This document shows positions 1 through 9,443 of a stretch of DNA of 45,805 nt, piece by piece. The DNA comes from DRWZ01 sp964601505. GTDB lineage: Bacteria; Calescibacteriota; Calescibacteriia; Calescibacteriales; Calescibacteriaceae. The stretch covers positions 1 through 45,805 of the forward strand of contig CAZRNR010000013.1 of assembly GCA_964601505.1 (NCBI GenBank), read 5' to 3'. How positions within the stretch are numbered: position 1 is the first letter of the stretch; every line of letters begins with the position of its first letter. The position numbers and the translations under genes are program-made. The notes beneath the pieces are model-generated. The model searched no databases, was not told the origin of the DNA, and was given only the letters and a program-made list of their open reading frames with translations.

Positions 1-670
1 CTCCCAAAGTTGCATCCATACCGAAGCAGCAGGTGCTAATGTTCCCACTTTCAAACTATCTCTTCAGAATAAGCCTTGCTTGCTATGACAGATGAAAGAA
101 ACAATAGAATGAAAAATATTTTATCTGCATTTACTTTCATCAATATTCAATCTTTATCATTCTTGATTATCTTTTGGTATTGTTTGTTCTTATTAATCTT
201 TTATTCTCTTTGCCATTTTCTCTTTTAATTGGAAACTTGAGCTTGTTGGATGTGTCAAATCAGAATATAATTGTCTATGAATCAATCTATCTGAAAGAAA
301 ATACCCAATTCGAGATCTTGCTATAAGATGTCTATACATATCAAACCTAAATTTTGAAATTTATAATCATCCAAACTTCTTTTAATTTCTAAAAATTTTT
401 CTCAAAAATTCCTTTTAGATCGGAGAATTAGATAAGGCATTGTATCAAAGAGTTTATACTAAAAAATGGAAAATAATAGAGATAGCAATCATCTTGGTTT
501 TTTGAAATCTTTCATTGGGCTTTCAATAAATTAATTCTTTCCCTTTGTGAGGTTTCAAATTATGTTAAGTCAATTTTAGGTTATGAAGATTTTTTAATTA
601 TTTATTTAATTATGATTGATCATTTCAGATTATTTGAATCTATATTGATATCTCAATAAAAATCAAAATT
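1..670. other. AT-rich intergenic region upstream of gatB
   Basis: I see no convincing gene in either strand. Positions 1-110 are less AT-rich than the rest and contain a GGTGCTAA...TTCC string (about 31-46) that recalls the core of SAM-I-type riboswitches, but the 5' half would lie outside the window and no methionine gene follows. A perfect 6-bp inverted repeat (TATTGA-TATC-TCAATA, 643-658) ends 12 bases before the gatB start. It could be an operator or a small hairpin in the leader. No Shine-Dalgarno sequence precedes gatB. Confidence 0.5.
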
Positions 671-2086
671 ATGTATGGCGATTTTGAAGCGATCATTGGC
701 TTGGAGATACATGTTCAGCTTAAGACGAACACAAAGCTTTTCTGTTCATGTCCAAGAAAACCTGAACCTATCCCAAATTCAAATATATGTCCGATTTGTG
801 TCGGACTACCTGGGGTTCTTCCAAAACCCAATAAAAAAGCAATAGTTCTCGGTATAAGAGGATCATTATTACTCAATATGAAGATAAACAAAATGAGTTT
901 TTTTGAGAGAAAAAACTATTTTTATCCAGACCTACCGAAGAACTATCAAATATCGCAGTACAGGATTCCACTTGCCCAAGATGGATATCTTGAAATAAAA
1001 GGAGGGAAAAGGATAGGTATTCAGAGGCTTCACTTAGAGGAAGATGCTGGTAAGATGATACATGCTGAAGGTAGGAGTTATGTAGATTTTTCTCGTAGTG
1101 GGACGCCGCTTTGTGAGATAGTTACTAAACCGGATATTTCTACACCTGACGAGGCATACGATTTTCTTGTAAGTCTTCATAAGATTCTTACCTGGTGTGA
1201 TATTACAGAAGGGAATATGGAAGAAGGGCATATGAGATGTGATGTCAATGTATCTGTCAAGCTGAAAGATTCTCAAAAACTTGGGACAAAAGTTGAGATC
1301 AAGAATGTTAATTCTTTTGGTTTCGTAAAGGAAGCTCTTGAGTATGAAATAGAGAGACAGATTGAGAAGATAAAGCGCGGAGATGTTCTGAAACAAGAGA
1401 CAAGGGGGTATGACCCTGCTACAAAAAAAACCTTCGTTATGAGAGAAAAAGAGTTCGCCCATGACTACAGATATTTCCCTGAACCAGACCTTCTACCGAT
1501 ATTCATAGAGGATTCTTTGTTAGCTGAGGCAAAGGAGGGTATCCGGGAGCTTCCGGATCAAATGAAAAAAAGGTTTCAAGATGTCTATAAGATAACTGAG
1601 TACGCTGCAGATATATTGACCTCTAATAGAAGTTTGGCAGAGTTTTTTGAAGATTTAGCTCGTCAATTTGAGGATAAAAAATTGCTTGCAAATTTCGTTT
1701 TGGAGGAAGTTCTTCGTGCCGTGAATGAAGGCTTATGTGATCTCAGTAAAGATAGCCAGAATTTAAAAGTTGTGGTTAAAGATATACTTTCAAGCCAGAT
1801 AAAAGGAGAGTTATCAAGGAACCTCGCTAAAGAAGCTTTCAGAGAAGTTGTTGAAGGGAGAGCAGATGTAAAAACTGCAATAGAAAAAAGGAGAGTTCTT
1901 ACTGATTACTCCGAAATAGAAAAAGTTGTTCAAAAAGTCATTGAAAGTAATCCCAAAGAAGTCCAGAGATACAGGAGCGGAGAAAAAAAGCTTCTCGGTT
2001 TCTTTGTAGGTCAGGCTAATAAATTAATAAAGGCAGACCCAAAGCTTATAATGAAGATAATTCAGGAAAAGCTTGAAAAAGATTAA
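671..2086 (+). CDS. gatB: Asp/Glu-tRNA amidotransferase subunit B
   Basis: GatB is the kinase/transamidation subunit of the GatCAB complex, which converts misacylated Glu-tRNA(Gln) or Asp-tRNA(Asn) to the correct amide form in the cytoplasm. The protein has the family's usual length (471 aa). It shows the N-terminal GLEIHVQL motif (residues 10-17), the zinc-type cysteines C25, C27, C40 and C43, the LHLEEDAGK and DFSRSGTPLCEI motifs, the KVEIKNVNSF segment, the DYRYFPEPDLLP segment, and a C-terminal YqeY-like domain ending in GQANKLIKADP. The ATG at 671 places GLEIHVQL at the expected distance. gatA and gatC are not in the window, so the complex is encoded at scattered loci. No ribosome binding site is evident upstream. 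Confidence 0.97.
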   Translation: MYGDFEAIIGLEIHVQLKTNTKLFCSCPRKPEPIPNSNICPICVGLPGVLPKPNKKAIVLGIRGSLLLNMKINKMSFFERKNYFYPDLPKNYQISQYRIPLAQDGYLEIKGGKRIGIQRLHLEEDAGKMIHAEGRSYVDFSRSGTPLCEIVTKPDISTPDEAYDFLVSLHKILTWCDITEGNMEEGHMRCDVNVSVKLKDSQKLGTKVEIKNVNSFGFVKEALEYEIERQIEKIKRGDVLKQETRGYDPATKKTFVMREKEFAHDYRYFPEPDLLPIFIEDSLLAEAKEGIRELPDQMKKRFQDVYKITEYAADILTSNRSLAEFFEDLARQFEDKKLLANFVLEEVLRAVNEGLCDLSKDSQNLKVVVKDILSSQIKGELSRNLAKEAFREVVEGRADVKTAIEKRRVLTDYSEIEKVVQKVIESNPKEVQRYRSGEKKLLGFFVGQANKLIKADPKLIMKIIQEKLEKD

Positions 2087-2260
2087 CCCATACTTTTGGA
2101 TAGGATTTATAAGCTCATTTAAACTGAATTTATCTGAAATTTTTCCATGATCAATCCTGCTGCAAAATTGAAAATTTCTCTTATGTCAAGATTACTTTCA
2201 CTGACCAAAAGGTAATCAGGAAAAAATTAAATAAAATAGCTAGATAATCCTAATTTTCTT

Positions 2261-2291
2261 TTGACATTTTAATAAAAATAAATAGTATAAA
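2261..2291 (+). promoter_or_regulatory. Candidate sigma-70 promoter for the PHP metallohydrolase gene
   Basis: TTGACA (2261-2266) is followed either by TAGTAT after 16 bases or by TATAAA (2286-2291) after 19 bases. It lies about 40-65 bases before the ATG at 2327 and just after the end of gatB. The -35 is a consensus match. The -10 choice is uncertain, and chance matches are common in AT-rich DNA. Confidence 0.35.
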
Positions 2292-2326
2292 ACTCCAACA
2301 AAGTGAATTTTTTTATTTTATTTATT

Positions 2327-5300
2327 ATGAAGGATTTTCCATTATTTCAAAAAATTCTGAAATTATCTTTCATTCTTCTTTTGGTTTCCATGGGTTGTAA
2401 TAAGAAGAAGGGACAATCTGATCTTTACCTTCATGAAGTTTCTCCTATTCCCGAAGTTATTCAAGCTATTGATCAGGTTCAAAGACCGGGCAACATTCAG
2501 GTAAAAAAGCTTAGTTGGGAAGATGTGGGAAAACTTAACGCAATCCCTGCAGAAAAGGGAGGATCCTTTAAAGCAAAAGAAGGTGATATATATGTGGAAA
2601 CTCAAAAGATTAGAGCTGTTATACAAAGTCCATCAAGGGAGATAGGTCCTTTTACATATGGGGGTAACCTGATAGATGTTGATATAAAGAGAGGGGATGG
2701 TAATTTCTATGATGTTTTGGGTGAGGAAAACCTTTTTGTGTTTTTAGGACATACTTTAAAACCAAAGAAGGTCGGACTCTTCAGAGACAATGTTGTTGTT
2801 GCATATGGGGAGCTTGATATACTTGATTTTATAAATGCTCAGGGGCTTGTTGATATTCTCGGAAGATATGTACCAGGTTTTTCCCTTCCTTTTAAGATAG
2901 ATGAGGTAAAAACATTGAGAGCTGAAAAATATTTTGTTTTCTCTGATGACCGATGGATAAAAGTTATAGATGTTCTTTGCAATACATCAGATAATGAAAT
3001 TCCCTACTTCTTCTTTGCTGATTTAATTGACTCCGGAGGATATGGAGAATTTTTCATCCCTTCATCACCTCTGAAAGGTTACGGATATAGTTCTCCAGAT
3101 TTACCTTTTGGTCTTGGTCTTTTTCAAGCAAGATTTCTCTCTTTTGTTTCAGAAGAACTTGATTCGTCTTATGGAATATTCCCATCTTCTGAGGACAACA
3201 TCGCACTTATAGTTTCTGGTGTAGCAGCTATAGCTTACTCCATACTTGAGAAGAATGACCCTATCTCAACGCTAATTGGAGTTATTCGTGGGACCTCTGA
3301 AAAATTTATAACAATAAAGCCCAAAGATTGTGTTTATAATGAAAAATATTTCATCGTAGGAAACTCTTCTTTATCTTCTCTAACGGATGAATTTTTCAAG
3401 TTGAAAGGTAAAAAAGAAAATTTAAAAGTTTTTTCGGTTTCGGGAAGAGTAAAAGTTGGATCATCTGATATACTACCGGGTAAGGTGAGAATTTCAATAT
3501 TTGATCAGAACAAGCAAATTATTACATCTGCAACATCAGATATTTACGGGAAATTCTCTGTTTTGCTCCCGGAGGGAAAATATACTTTTGTCGCTGAAGC
3601 AAAATATTCGCAGATTTCAGAAAGGATTGATGTTGATGTGAATTCAGATAAATCTGATGTATTGCTTACCCTGAAAGAACCATCTAAAGTTTCTGTTGAA
3701 GTTGTTGAAGTTGGTTCATCTGAGCAGAATATACCTGCAAAGATTTCATTTGTATGCGTTGCTGGTTGTCCGAAGAAATACTGTATTGGGCAAAGTTGCG
3801 AATTTCCTTCCTCATCTTTCAGAGATGTAACACTTGATCCTTTACCAAATGATGTTCAGGAGGTTGTTTTTTCTGCTAATGGGAAACCTGTTGATGTGTA
3901 TATACCAGCAGGAAAATATAAGGTTGTTGTCTCAAGAGGGATGGAGTATTCTAGAGATGAGATAGAAATTGATCTGAAACCCGGTGAGAGCAAAAGTATA
4001 AAGGCATATCTTTATCGTGTGGCTGATGCCAAAGGTTGGATGTCCGCAGACACACATGTTCATGCTGTGAATTCCCCTGATAGTCCAGTCTCTCTTGTAG
4101 ATAGAGTTATAACATTTGCAGCTGAAGGTGTAGATGTTATAATCTCTACTGATCATGATTGGCTTACAGATTATGAACCTGCTATAAAGCTTGTCGGAAT
4201 ACAAAATTTTCTTGCTTCACTTGTGGGACAGGAGATAACTACTTTCTCGTATGGGCACTTTAATTCTTATCCTCTGAAATATGATGTTAAAGGCCCAAGT
4301 GGTGGAGCTTTTGACTGGGCTGAAAAATATGATAGATTTGAAAAATACGGTATAAATCAAAGTGAGAAAGAAAATTATAGGTTTTTGAGATCTCTTCATC
4401 CTCGTGAGATATTCAAAGGGGCTCGTTTAATGAAACCAGATACTTTTAAAAGAAATGTGGTTCAAATAAATCATCCTCGTTCCGGTGGAATGGGATACTT
4501 TGATAGTATTGGACTAGATACGAGAAGTTTAAAGACATCTTTTGATCCTTGTAAGCACAGAATATTTCCTCCGGCTCAAAGGTGTGGAGGTGCAACTGAG
4601 CTTGGAATTGATGATACAGGATTATTTGTTCCGTTGGATATTCTTAAAGATCTGAACAGTCTTGAAAGGTTTGATGCGATTGAAGTTTATAATTCGTATA
4701 GTGAGATAACAGCTGTTATAAATGATTGGTTCTCATTCCTTAATCATGGGGTACACATAACAGCTGTCGGGTGCTCAGATACACACAAAAAAATATCAGA
4801 TATATCTGGTATAGGTAGGACTTTTGTTTGGATTGGAGACAAAGATGATCCAGAGAGTTTTAGACAGAGTGTAGATATCCAGAATACTTTTGTAGATAAC
4901 CTTGCTGACGGAAAAGTTTTTGTATCAAATGGTATTATTCTTGAAACCTTTAAGATCTGTGGTTTTGTTGGGTCCTCTGAGAGCTGTGTTGAAATGGGTT
5001 TTTCAAATATCAAGAGATTAAGTCCACCTTTTAGGTTGATTTTGGTCGTGAAGTCTGCTGATTGGGTAGATTTTGACACAATCAGGATATTCACAAATTC
5101 ATCTGGAACTGCAGCCCAAAGTGGGCGTAAAGTTGTTGGTTTCCCAAAATCTGTCTCGGAGCTCACTATCTCACCGAGTATCAAAGAAATTCGTATCGGA
5201 GATCGCTCTTTCAATCAAAAATATTTTGAGCTTGATATTCCTATATCCCCACCTCAGGCAGATTTCTGGGTTGTGTCCGTTGTTGAATGTCAAAAATGTT

Positions 5301-5512
5301 CAGGAGATAAAAACCCGATGTTTCCGGTAATTCCGAATAAAAATGTAAAACCAATAATGATAACAAATCCTATATATGTAGATTTTGATGGAGATGGGAG
5401 GTTTTCTCCCAGTTCTCCAACATATGCTGAAAAGCAAGCTCCCATTTTAATAAAGAAAGAGCGTCCTCTCCAAGAAGCCCTTGAGGAGATTATGAAAGAA
5501 CATATCCATTGA
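2327..5512 (+). CDS. Secreted CehA/McbA-type PHP metallohydrolase, multidomain
   Basis: A 1061-aa exported protein. The open frame runs back to a GTG at 2303, but the ATG at 2327 gives a better start: a basic N-terminus, a hydrophobic stretch, then a possible lipobox ending at Cys24 (LLLVSMGC). Residues ~365-440 form a carboxypeptidase-regulatory-like beta sandwich (GRVKVG...YGKFSVLLPEGKYTF). Residues ~568-830 form a PHP-type metallohydrolase domain with SADTHVHA, STDHDW, QINHPR and VGCSDTH, the metal-binding histidine/aspartate pattern of the CehA/McbA family. Some members of that family hydrolyse esters such as carbaryl; the substrate here is unknown. The tail carries a DFDGDGRFSP loop that resembles a calcium-binding segment. 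It stands alone between gatB and the cytochrome gene, so context gives no pathway. Confidence 0.8.
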   Translation: MKDFPLFQKILKLSFILLLVSMGCNKKKGQSDLYLHEVSPIPEVIQAIDQVQRPGNIQVKKLSWEDVGKLNAIPAEKGGSFKAKEGDIYVETQKIRAVIQSPSREIGPFTYGGNLIDVDIKRGDGNFYDVLGEENLFVFLGHTLKPKKVGLFRDNVVVAYGELDILDFINAQGLVDILGRYVPGFSLPFKIDEVKTLRAEKYFVFSDDRWIKVIDVLCNTSDNEIPYFFFADLIDSGGYGEFFIPSSPLKGYGYSSPDLPFGLGLFQARFLSFVSEELDSSYGIFPSSEDNIALIVSGVAAIAYSILEKNDPISTLIGVIRGTSEKFITIKPKDCVYNEKYFIVGNSSLSSLTDEFFKLKGKKENLKVFSVSGRVKVGSSDILPGKVRISIFDQNKQIITSATSDIYGKFSVLLPEGKYTFVAEAKYSQISERIDVDVNSDKSDVLLTLKEPSKVSVEVVEVGSSEQNIPAKISFVCVAGCPKKYCIGQSCEFPSSSFRDVTLDPLPNDVQEVVFSANGKPVDVYIPAGKYKVVVSRGMEYSRDEIEIDLKPGESKSIKAYLYRVADAKGWMSADTHVHAVNSPDSPVSLVDRVITFAAEGVDVIISTDHDWLTDYEPAIKLVGIQNFLASLVGQEITTFSYGHFNSYPLKYDVKGPSGGAFDWAEKYDRFEKYGINQSEKENYRFLRSLHPREIFKGARLMKPDTFKRNVVQINHPRSGGMGYFDSIGLDTRSLKTSFDPCKHRIFPPAQRCGGATELGIDDTGLFVPLDILKDLNSLERFDAIEVYNSYSEITAVINDWFSFLNHGVHITAVGCSDTHKKISDISGIGRTFVWIGDKDDPESFRQSVDIQNTFVDNLADGKVFVSNGIILETFKICGFVGSSESCVEMGFSNIKRLSPPFRLILVVKSADWVDFDTIRIFTNSSGTAAQSGRKVVGFPKSVSELTISPSIKEIRIGDRSFNQKYFELDIPISPPQADFWVVSVVECQKCSGDKNPMFPVIPNKNVKPIMITNPIYVDFDGDGRFSPSSPTYAEKQAPILIKKERPLQEALEEIMKEHIH

Positions 5513-5838
5513 TGAGAATTTATCATTCTGAATAGTTTTGAAATTTAGTAAAAACATCTGAAAAACTCTGAGTGTGCTTCTAAAATTTTTTTTCTTTGTT
5601 TTTTTGATGATCTAATAGGTTTGAATCGTAGAATCAATTTATACATGCATTGTCTAATATTGCACTACTGAAAATTTACCTTAAAATTAGGAATTTGTAT
5701 TAAAGGTAAATCTCTGTTTCAGATGCGGGCTATTATTTCGTATCAATTAGGTATTTCTGATAAAAGCTAAACCTTATCACAAATTTTTGATTTTTTGACT
5801 GAGATGAAGATTAAATGTAGATTACTTTAGGAATATAT
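5513..5838. other. Intergenic region with an 8-bp inverted repeat
   Basis: No gene seen. TTTACCTT (5675-5682) and AAGGTAAA (5703-5710) form a perfect 8-bp inverted repeat with a 20-base loop. No run of T follows, so it is not an obvious terminator; it could be an operator for the cytochrome gene, whose ATG is about 130 bases downstream. Confidence 0.4.
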
Positions 5839-6876
5839 ATGTTTCGTAATACATTCCTTTTGATCTTATTTTTACTTTTATCTTATGTTGAGGTTTTAGG
5901 TGATGATCTTAATAAAGCTGATTCAATTTTTCAGAATCTTTGTTCTCGTTGTCATGGAAGTGATGGAAGGGGTGTTGAAGATTTTGCTAAACTTGGTTTA
6001 GATGTTCCACCTGCGAATTTCACAGATCCAGCCTTTAATAGTCGTGAGCCAAAATATGTATGGAAAAGGGTTATAAGAGATGGAGGAGCGAGACATGGAT
6101 ATTCAAGCTTTATGCCTTCTTTTGGTGGAGTCCTTTCTGAAAAGAAAATTGATGAGCTTGTTGGATATATCAAGAATCTGGGATATGATCCTAAATATCC
6201 ACAAGGGGAACTGAATTTTACGCGTTCATTTTTCACTTCAAAGGCTTTCCCTGAGGATGAGATTATATACATAGGAAATTTTGGAAGATCTTCTGATAAG
6301 GCTTCATACAAACAGACTTTTTATTTTGCCAAGAGATTGGGACCAGTGTTTCAATTGGAAATTAAAAATACCTTCGTGCATTCTAATGATTTCAGTGGAG
6401 AGATTGAAGGTGGGGTCAAATGGAATATTGTTCATCTTGAAGAATCTCTTATAATTTCATCTTTGGGTCTTGAATTATCTTTGCCTTACAGTTCAGATGA
6501 GAAGTTCAGTTATATTCCATACATAGCATTTGGAAAGGGTTTTGGTCCAAAAGTAAGTCTTCAGGCAAGTTCTAAGCTGAAACATAGTCCTTCTTCTGGA
6601 GATATGGAAATTATTTTGAGTTCAGTTTTACATTATGTCCCAACGATTGAAGTAGGAAGAGTTATTATTCCTGCGATTGAATTTTTGGCAGATTATAAAG
6701 ATAAGAAAGTAATTCCATTTGTTGTTCCTCAGCTTTATTTTTCGCTTACAAGGAGAGGACACGTTGCTTTGAATTTGGGTTTTAAACAACTTTTGAGAAA
6801 GAATGACGAGAAATTCTCTGTGGTAGGATTTTTGCTCTGGGAGTTTGTTGATGGTTGGTTTTTTGAAGGATGGTGA
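5839..6876 (+). CDS. Cytochrome c fused to a probable outer-membrane beta-barrel
   Basis: A 345-aa exported protein. Residues 1-21 are a signal peptide. Residues ~24-120 are a class I cytochrome c domain: heme-binding C35-S-R-C38-H39, and a likely axial methionine M92 in GYSSFMPSFGG, followed by a C-terminal helix (EKKIDELVGYIKNLGY). Residues ~125-345 have no cytochrome features. They read as alternating polar/apolar strands rich in Tyr, Phe and Gly (for example QTFYFAKRLGPVFQLEIKNT and PQLYFSLTRRGHVALNLGF) and end in aromatic residues (WFFEGW), as expected of an outer-membrane barrel. The combination is unusual and suggests an electron carrier anchored to the outer membrane. It is inferred that the heme faces the periplasm. 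The rmlD-type gene follows after 24 bases. Confidence 0.75.
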   Translation: MFRNTFLLILFLLLSYVEVLGDDLNKADSIFQNLCSRCHGSDGRGVEDFAKLGLDVPPANFTDPAFNSREPKYVWKRVIRDGGARHGYSSFMPSFGGVLSEKKIDELVGYIKNLGYDPKYPQGELNFTRSFFTSKAFPEDEIIYIGNFGRSSDKASYKQTFYFAKRLGPVFQLEIKNTFVHSNDFSGEIEGGVKWNIVHLEESLIISSLGLELSLPYSSDEKFSYIPYIAFGKGFGPKVSLQASSKLKHSPSSGDMEIILSSVLHYVPTIEVGRVIIPAIEFLADYKDKKVIPFVVPQLYFSLTRRGHVALNLGFKQLLRKNDEKFSVVGFLLWEFVDGWFFEGW

Positions 6877-6900
6877 GATTATTTTTAATTTCTTATCATT

Positions 6901-7788
6901 ATGAAGAGGGTTGTTATCTTTGGCTCTGGAGGACAACTTGGGAGAGATATTTTCTCACATCTTCAAACTAAAGGAGGCTATGAAATTTTTGCTTTTAAGC
7001 ACTCTGATGTTGATATAAATGATTTTGATTTGGTAAGAAAGATAATTCTTTCAACAAAGCCTGATTTTGTTTTCAATTGTTCAGCATGGAACAAAGTAGA
7101 TGAAGCAGAAATACCGGAAAATTCAAGGATAGTCTTCAGGACAAACGCTTTTGCTCCTTCTTTTATGGCTAAAATCTCCTCGGAGGTCAGAGCTATTTTT
7201 ATAACTGTATCTACAGATTATGTTTTTGATGGGAGAAAGATGAGTCCTTATGATGAAGAAGACCATGTTAACCCATTGAGTGTTTACGCTCTTTCTAAAC
7301 TCCTTGGGGAATTTTTGGTAAGAAGGAATTCAGAAAGGTATATAATAGTTCGTTCTGGGGGACTCTATGGAATTGGCGGTTCGTGGGCTTCGGGAAGAAC
7401 ATACAGGAACTTTGTTGAAAGAGTGATAGAAAATATATCATCTGGAAAAGAAATGAAGATAGTCTATGATGTCTTTTCTGCTCCAACATATACTTATGAT
7501 CTTGCCAGAAAAATGTGTGAGATTATGGAAATTGGGTTTTTCGGAGTAATCCATATAATGCAAAATGGTATTATCTCATGGTTTGAATTTTCAAAAAAGA
7601 TATGCGATCTTCTCAAATTAAATAGTTCGCTTATAAAACCTGTTTCTTATGATGAACTTAATCCTCCTGCGAAAAGACCAAAATTTTCCGTTCTCAGAAA
7701 TTCCGTTCTTCGAAGAATACAGAAAGATGATATGATGAGTATTGAAGAAGCCTTGAGAGCTTATCTTACTCAAAGGGCAATTTTATAA
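6901..7788 (+). CDS. rfbD: dTDP-4-dehydrorhamnose reductase (RmlD/RfbD family)
   Basis: A 295-aa extended short-chain dehydrogenase that reduces dTDP-4-keto-L-rhamnose with NAD(P)H, the last step of dTDP-rhamnose synthesis for cell-surface polysaccharide. It has the N-terminal nucleotide-binding loop GSGGQLG (residues 8-14), the STDYVFDG segment, the catalytic YxxxK (YALSKLLGE), and RSGGLYG. The length is typical. The other rml genes are absent from the window, so the exact substrate could be another nucleotide sugar. The start ATG at 6901 follows the cytochrome gene by 24 bases, with no clear ribosome binding site. Confidence 0.88.
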   Translation: MKRVVIFGSGGQLGRDIFSHLQTKGGYEIFAFKHSDVDINDFDLVRKIILSTKPDFVFNCSAWNKVDEAEIPENSRIVFRTNAFAPSFMAKISSEVRAIFITVSTDYVFDGRKMSPYDEEDHVNPLSVYALSKLLGEFLVRRNSERYIIVRSGGLYGIGGSWASGRTYRNFVERVIENISSGKEMKIVYDVFSAPTYTYDLARKMCEIMEIGFFGVIHIMQNGIISWFEFSKKICDLLKLNSSLIKPVSYDELNPPAKRPKFSVLRNSVLRRIQKDDMMSIEEALRAYLTQRAIL

Positions 7789-7821
7789 AGTAAAGATATA
7801 TCAATTTAAAATAAAGATATT

Positions 7822-8982
7822 ATGCCATTATATTTATTTTTCATTATGACTTTTTGGGAAGAGAGATCTTTTGACTATATAATTCTTAGGGCAGAAGATA
7901 TAGGTGTAAAGGATATCAGTATTCAAGACATTTATGTTTTTTCATTCTTTGAAAATCAATTCAATTTACTTCCGTTTCAAGTTGATGAAGTTGAGTATGT
8001 AAAGGGTAAGAAGAACTACAAGTTAGGAGACGGTTTTTTTGATAAAAAAGATGAGCTTGTTTTCCCGGCAAGATACTGTGGAAACAAATTAGATAAAGAA
8101 AGTATAAAAGATCTTTTTGATTTGATCTTTGAAGTTGAGGCATTTGATCGTTATACGAGAAGATACTGCTATATAGGTATAAGAAGTAAAAGAGGTATAG
8201 ATTTTAGGAAGCTACCATCAGAGGGTATTAGTGTTTTGGAAAAAGACGATGAAATAATAGTCTCTCAGGATAACAGGTATTCTGTTTTTGATAATTCAAG
8301 ACCTGTTGTTAAATCAATAGAGATTAGGAATGGAGATAAATTTGAACAAGTTTTTTTCGGCCTAAGAGTCGATATATATATTGAGCTTTTGAGTTTGATA
8401 AGTTTAAGAAAAACTGAAAGGGACATTTATGCGAAACCTATATTTATAAAGTCTGGTGATGTCAGAGTTGTCAGAGTGATAAGACCTTATGCTGATATTG
8501 GTTTTGGCATAAAAATTCCCGGTGCAGACACTATATCTTACATATATAAAGGTTTTATGTATGTTGAGAATGTTGTTCCTATACCTTTTGATTTGAAATA
8601 CCTTTCTCGTAAAGCTTATGCAAATATATATCTGGCTTTTTCAAGACCCAGGAGATTTATTTCAGAAAAGAACAATGTGCTTTTAGGAGATAGTCTGACA
8701 GAAGTTCAGGAAGATGAGCATATGTGGGGTTTTTTAGAAAGCGATTTTTGGTCTGCCGCATATTTCATAAAAGAGATAACCCAGATTCCAATAAAAAGAA
8801 AACTCTATTACAAAGATGATGGAAATATGCTCTATGTTGGGATAAATCTTGACATCCTTAATTTACCAAGGGGGGAACATAGGTTTGCTTTGTATGGATT
8901 TTTTATGCCCCCGGAGAATATAGAGATTGCTAAAAAGAAAGTTTTTGATCCTCTGCGGTTTCGTGTAAAACATCTGATTTGA
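7822..8982 (+). CDS. Unknown protein, 386 aa
   Basis: I do not recognise a named family. The N-terminal quarter contains a QVDEVEY segment and a GDGFFDKKDELVFPARYCG segment. The pattern of a VDE box followed by an acidic DELVF box recalls uncharacterised exported proteins of deltaproteobacteria that I remember only loosely. The rest is predicted beta-rich with many aromatic residues. There is only a weak hydrophobic start (MPLYLFFIMTF), so export is uncertain; a later ATG at 7846 is possible. It runs straight into the rpsL region and could be co-transcribed with it. Confidence 0.6.
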   Translation: MPLYLFFIMTFWEERSFDYIILRAEDIGVKDISIQDIYVFSFFENQFNLLPFQVDEVEYVKGKKNYKLGDGFFDKKDELVFPARYCGNKLDKESIKDLFDLIFEVEAFDRYTRRYCYIGIRSKRGIDFRKLPSEGISVLEKDDEIIVSQDNRYSVFDNSRPVVKSIEIRNGDKFEQVFFGLRVDIYIELLSLISLRKTERDIYAKPIFIKSGDVRVVRVIRPYADIGFGIKIPGADTISYIYKGFMYVENVVPIPFDLKYLSRKAYANIYLAFSRPRRFISEKNNVLLGDSLTEVQEDEHMWGFLESDFWSAAYFIKEITQIPIKRKLYYKDDGNMLYVGINLDILNLPRGEHRFALYGFFMPPENIEIAKKKVFDPLRFRVKHLI

Positions 8983-9032
8983 TTTTTTTGCATTTTGCTT
9001 CTGTCTATGGGATTTATTATAATTTAGAAGTT

Positions 9033-9428
9033 ATGCCACCGACTATAAATCAGCTTGTGAGGAAAGGGAGAGGAGAGAAAAAATGGAAGAGTAAATCTCC
9101 AGCTCTTGAAAGTTGTCCCCAGAAAAGGGGAGTTTGTATAAGAGTCTATACAGTCACTCCAAAAAAGCCTAATTCTGCCTTGAGAAAGGTTGCAAAAGTC
9201 CGTCTCTCAAATGGTAGAGAAGTTATAGCCTATATTCCAGGAATAGGTCATAATTTACAGGAACACTCTGTTGTTCTTGTCAGGGGAGGAAGAGTTAAAG
9301 ATTTACCTGGTGTCAGGTATCACATAATAAGAGGTTCATTAGACGCTGGAGGTGTTGAGAACAGGAGAACATCAAGATCAAAATACGGTGCAAAAAGACC
9401 AAAAGCAGAAGCTGCAAGAACAAAATAA
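9033..9428 (+). CDS. rpsL: 30S ribosomal protein S12
   Basis: S12 sits at the decoding centre of the small subunit. The open frame begins earlier (TTG at 8979), but the conserved N-terminus PTINQLVRKGR fixes the start at the ATG at 9033, giving 131 aa. Motifs: TVTPKKPNSALRKVAKVRL with the lysine at the streptomycin-resistance position unmutated, GHNLQEHSVVLVRGGRVKDLPGVRYH with the conserved Asp, and a C-terminal KYGAKRPK. It is followed by rpsG after 15 bases, the usual str-operon order. Confidence 0.97.
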   Translation: MPPTINQLVRKGRGEKKWKSKSPALESCPQKRGVCIRVYTVTPKKPNSALRKVAKVRLSNGREVIAYIPGIGHNLQEHSVVLVRGGRVKDLPGVRYHIIRGSLDAGGVENRRTSRSKYGAKRPKAEAARTK

Positions 9429-9443
9429 GGGAGGTGATTTTAT

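Noticed and set aside
1..110. Riboswitch-like sequence (GGTGCTAA...TTCC as in SAM-I; GGTG...TTCCC and GATGAAAG as in FMN)
   Set aside because: The match is partial, the 5' part would lie outside the window, the spacing does not fit a complete FMN or SAM aptamer, and no matching metabolic gene follows.
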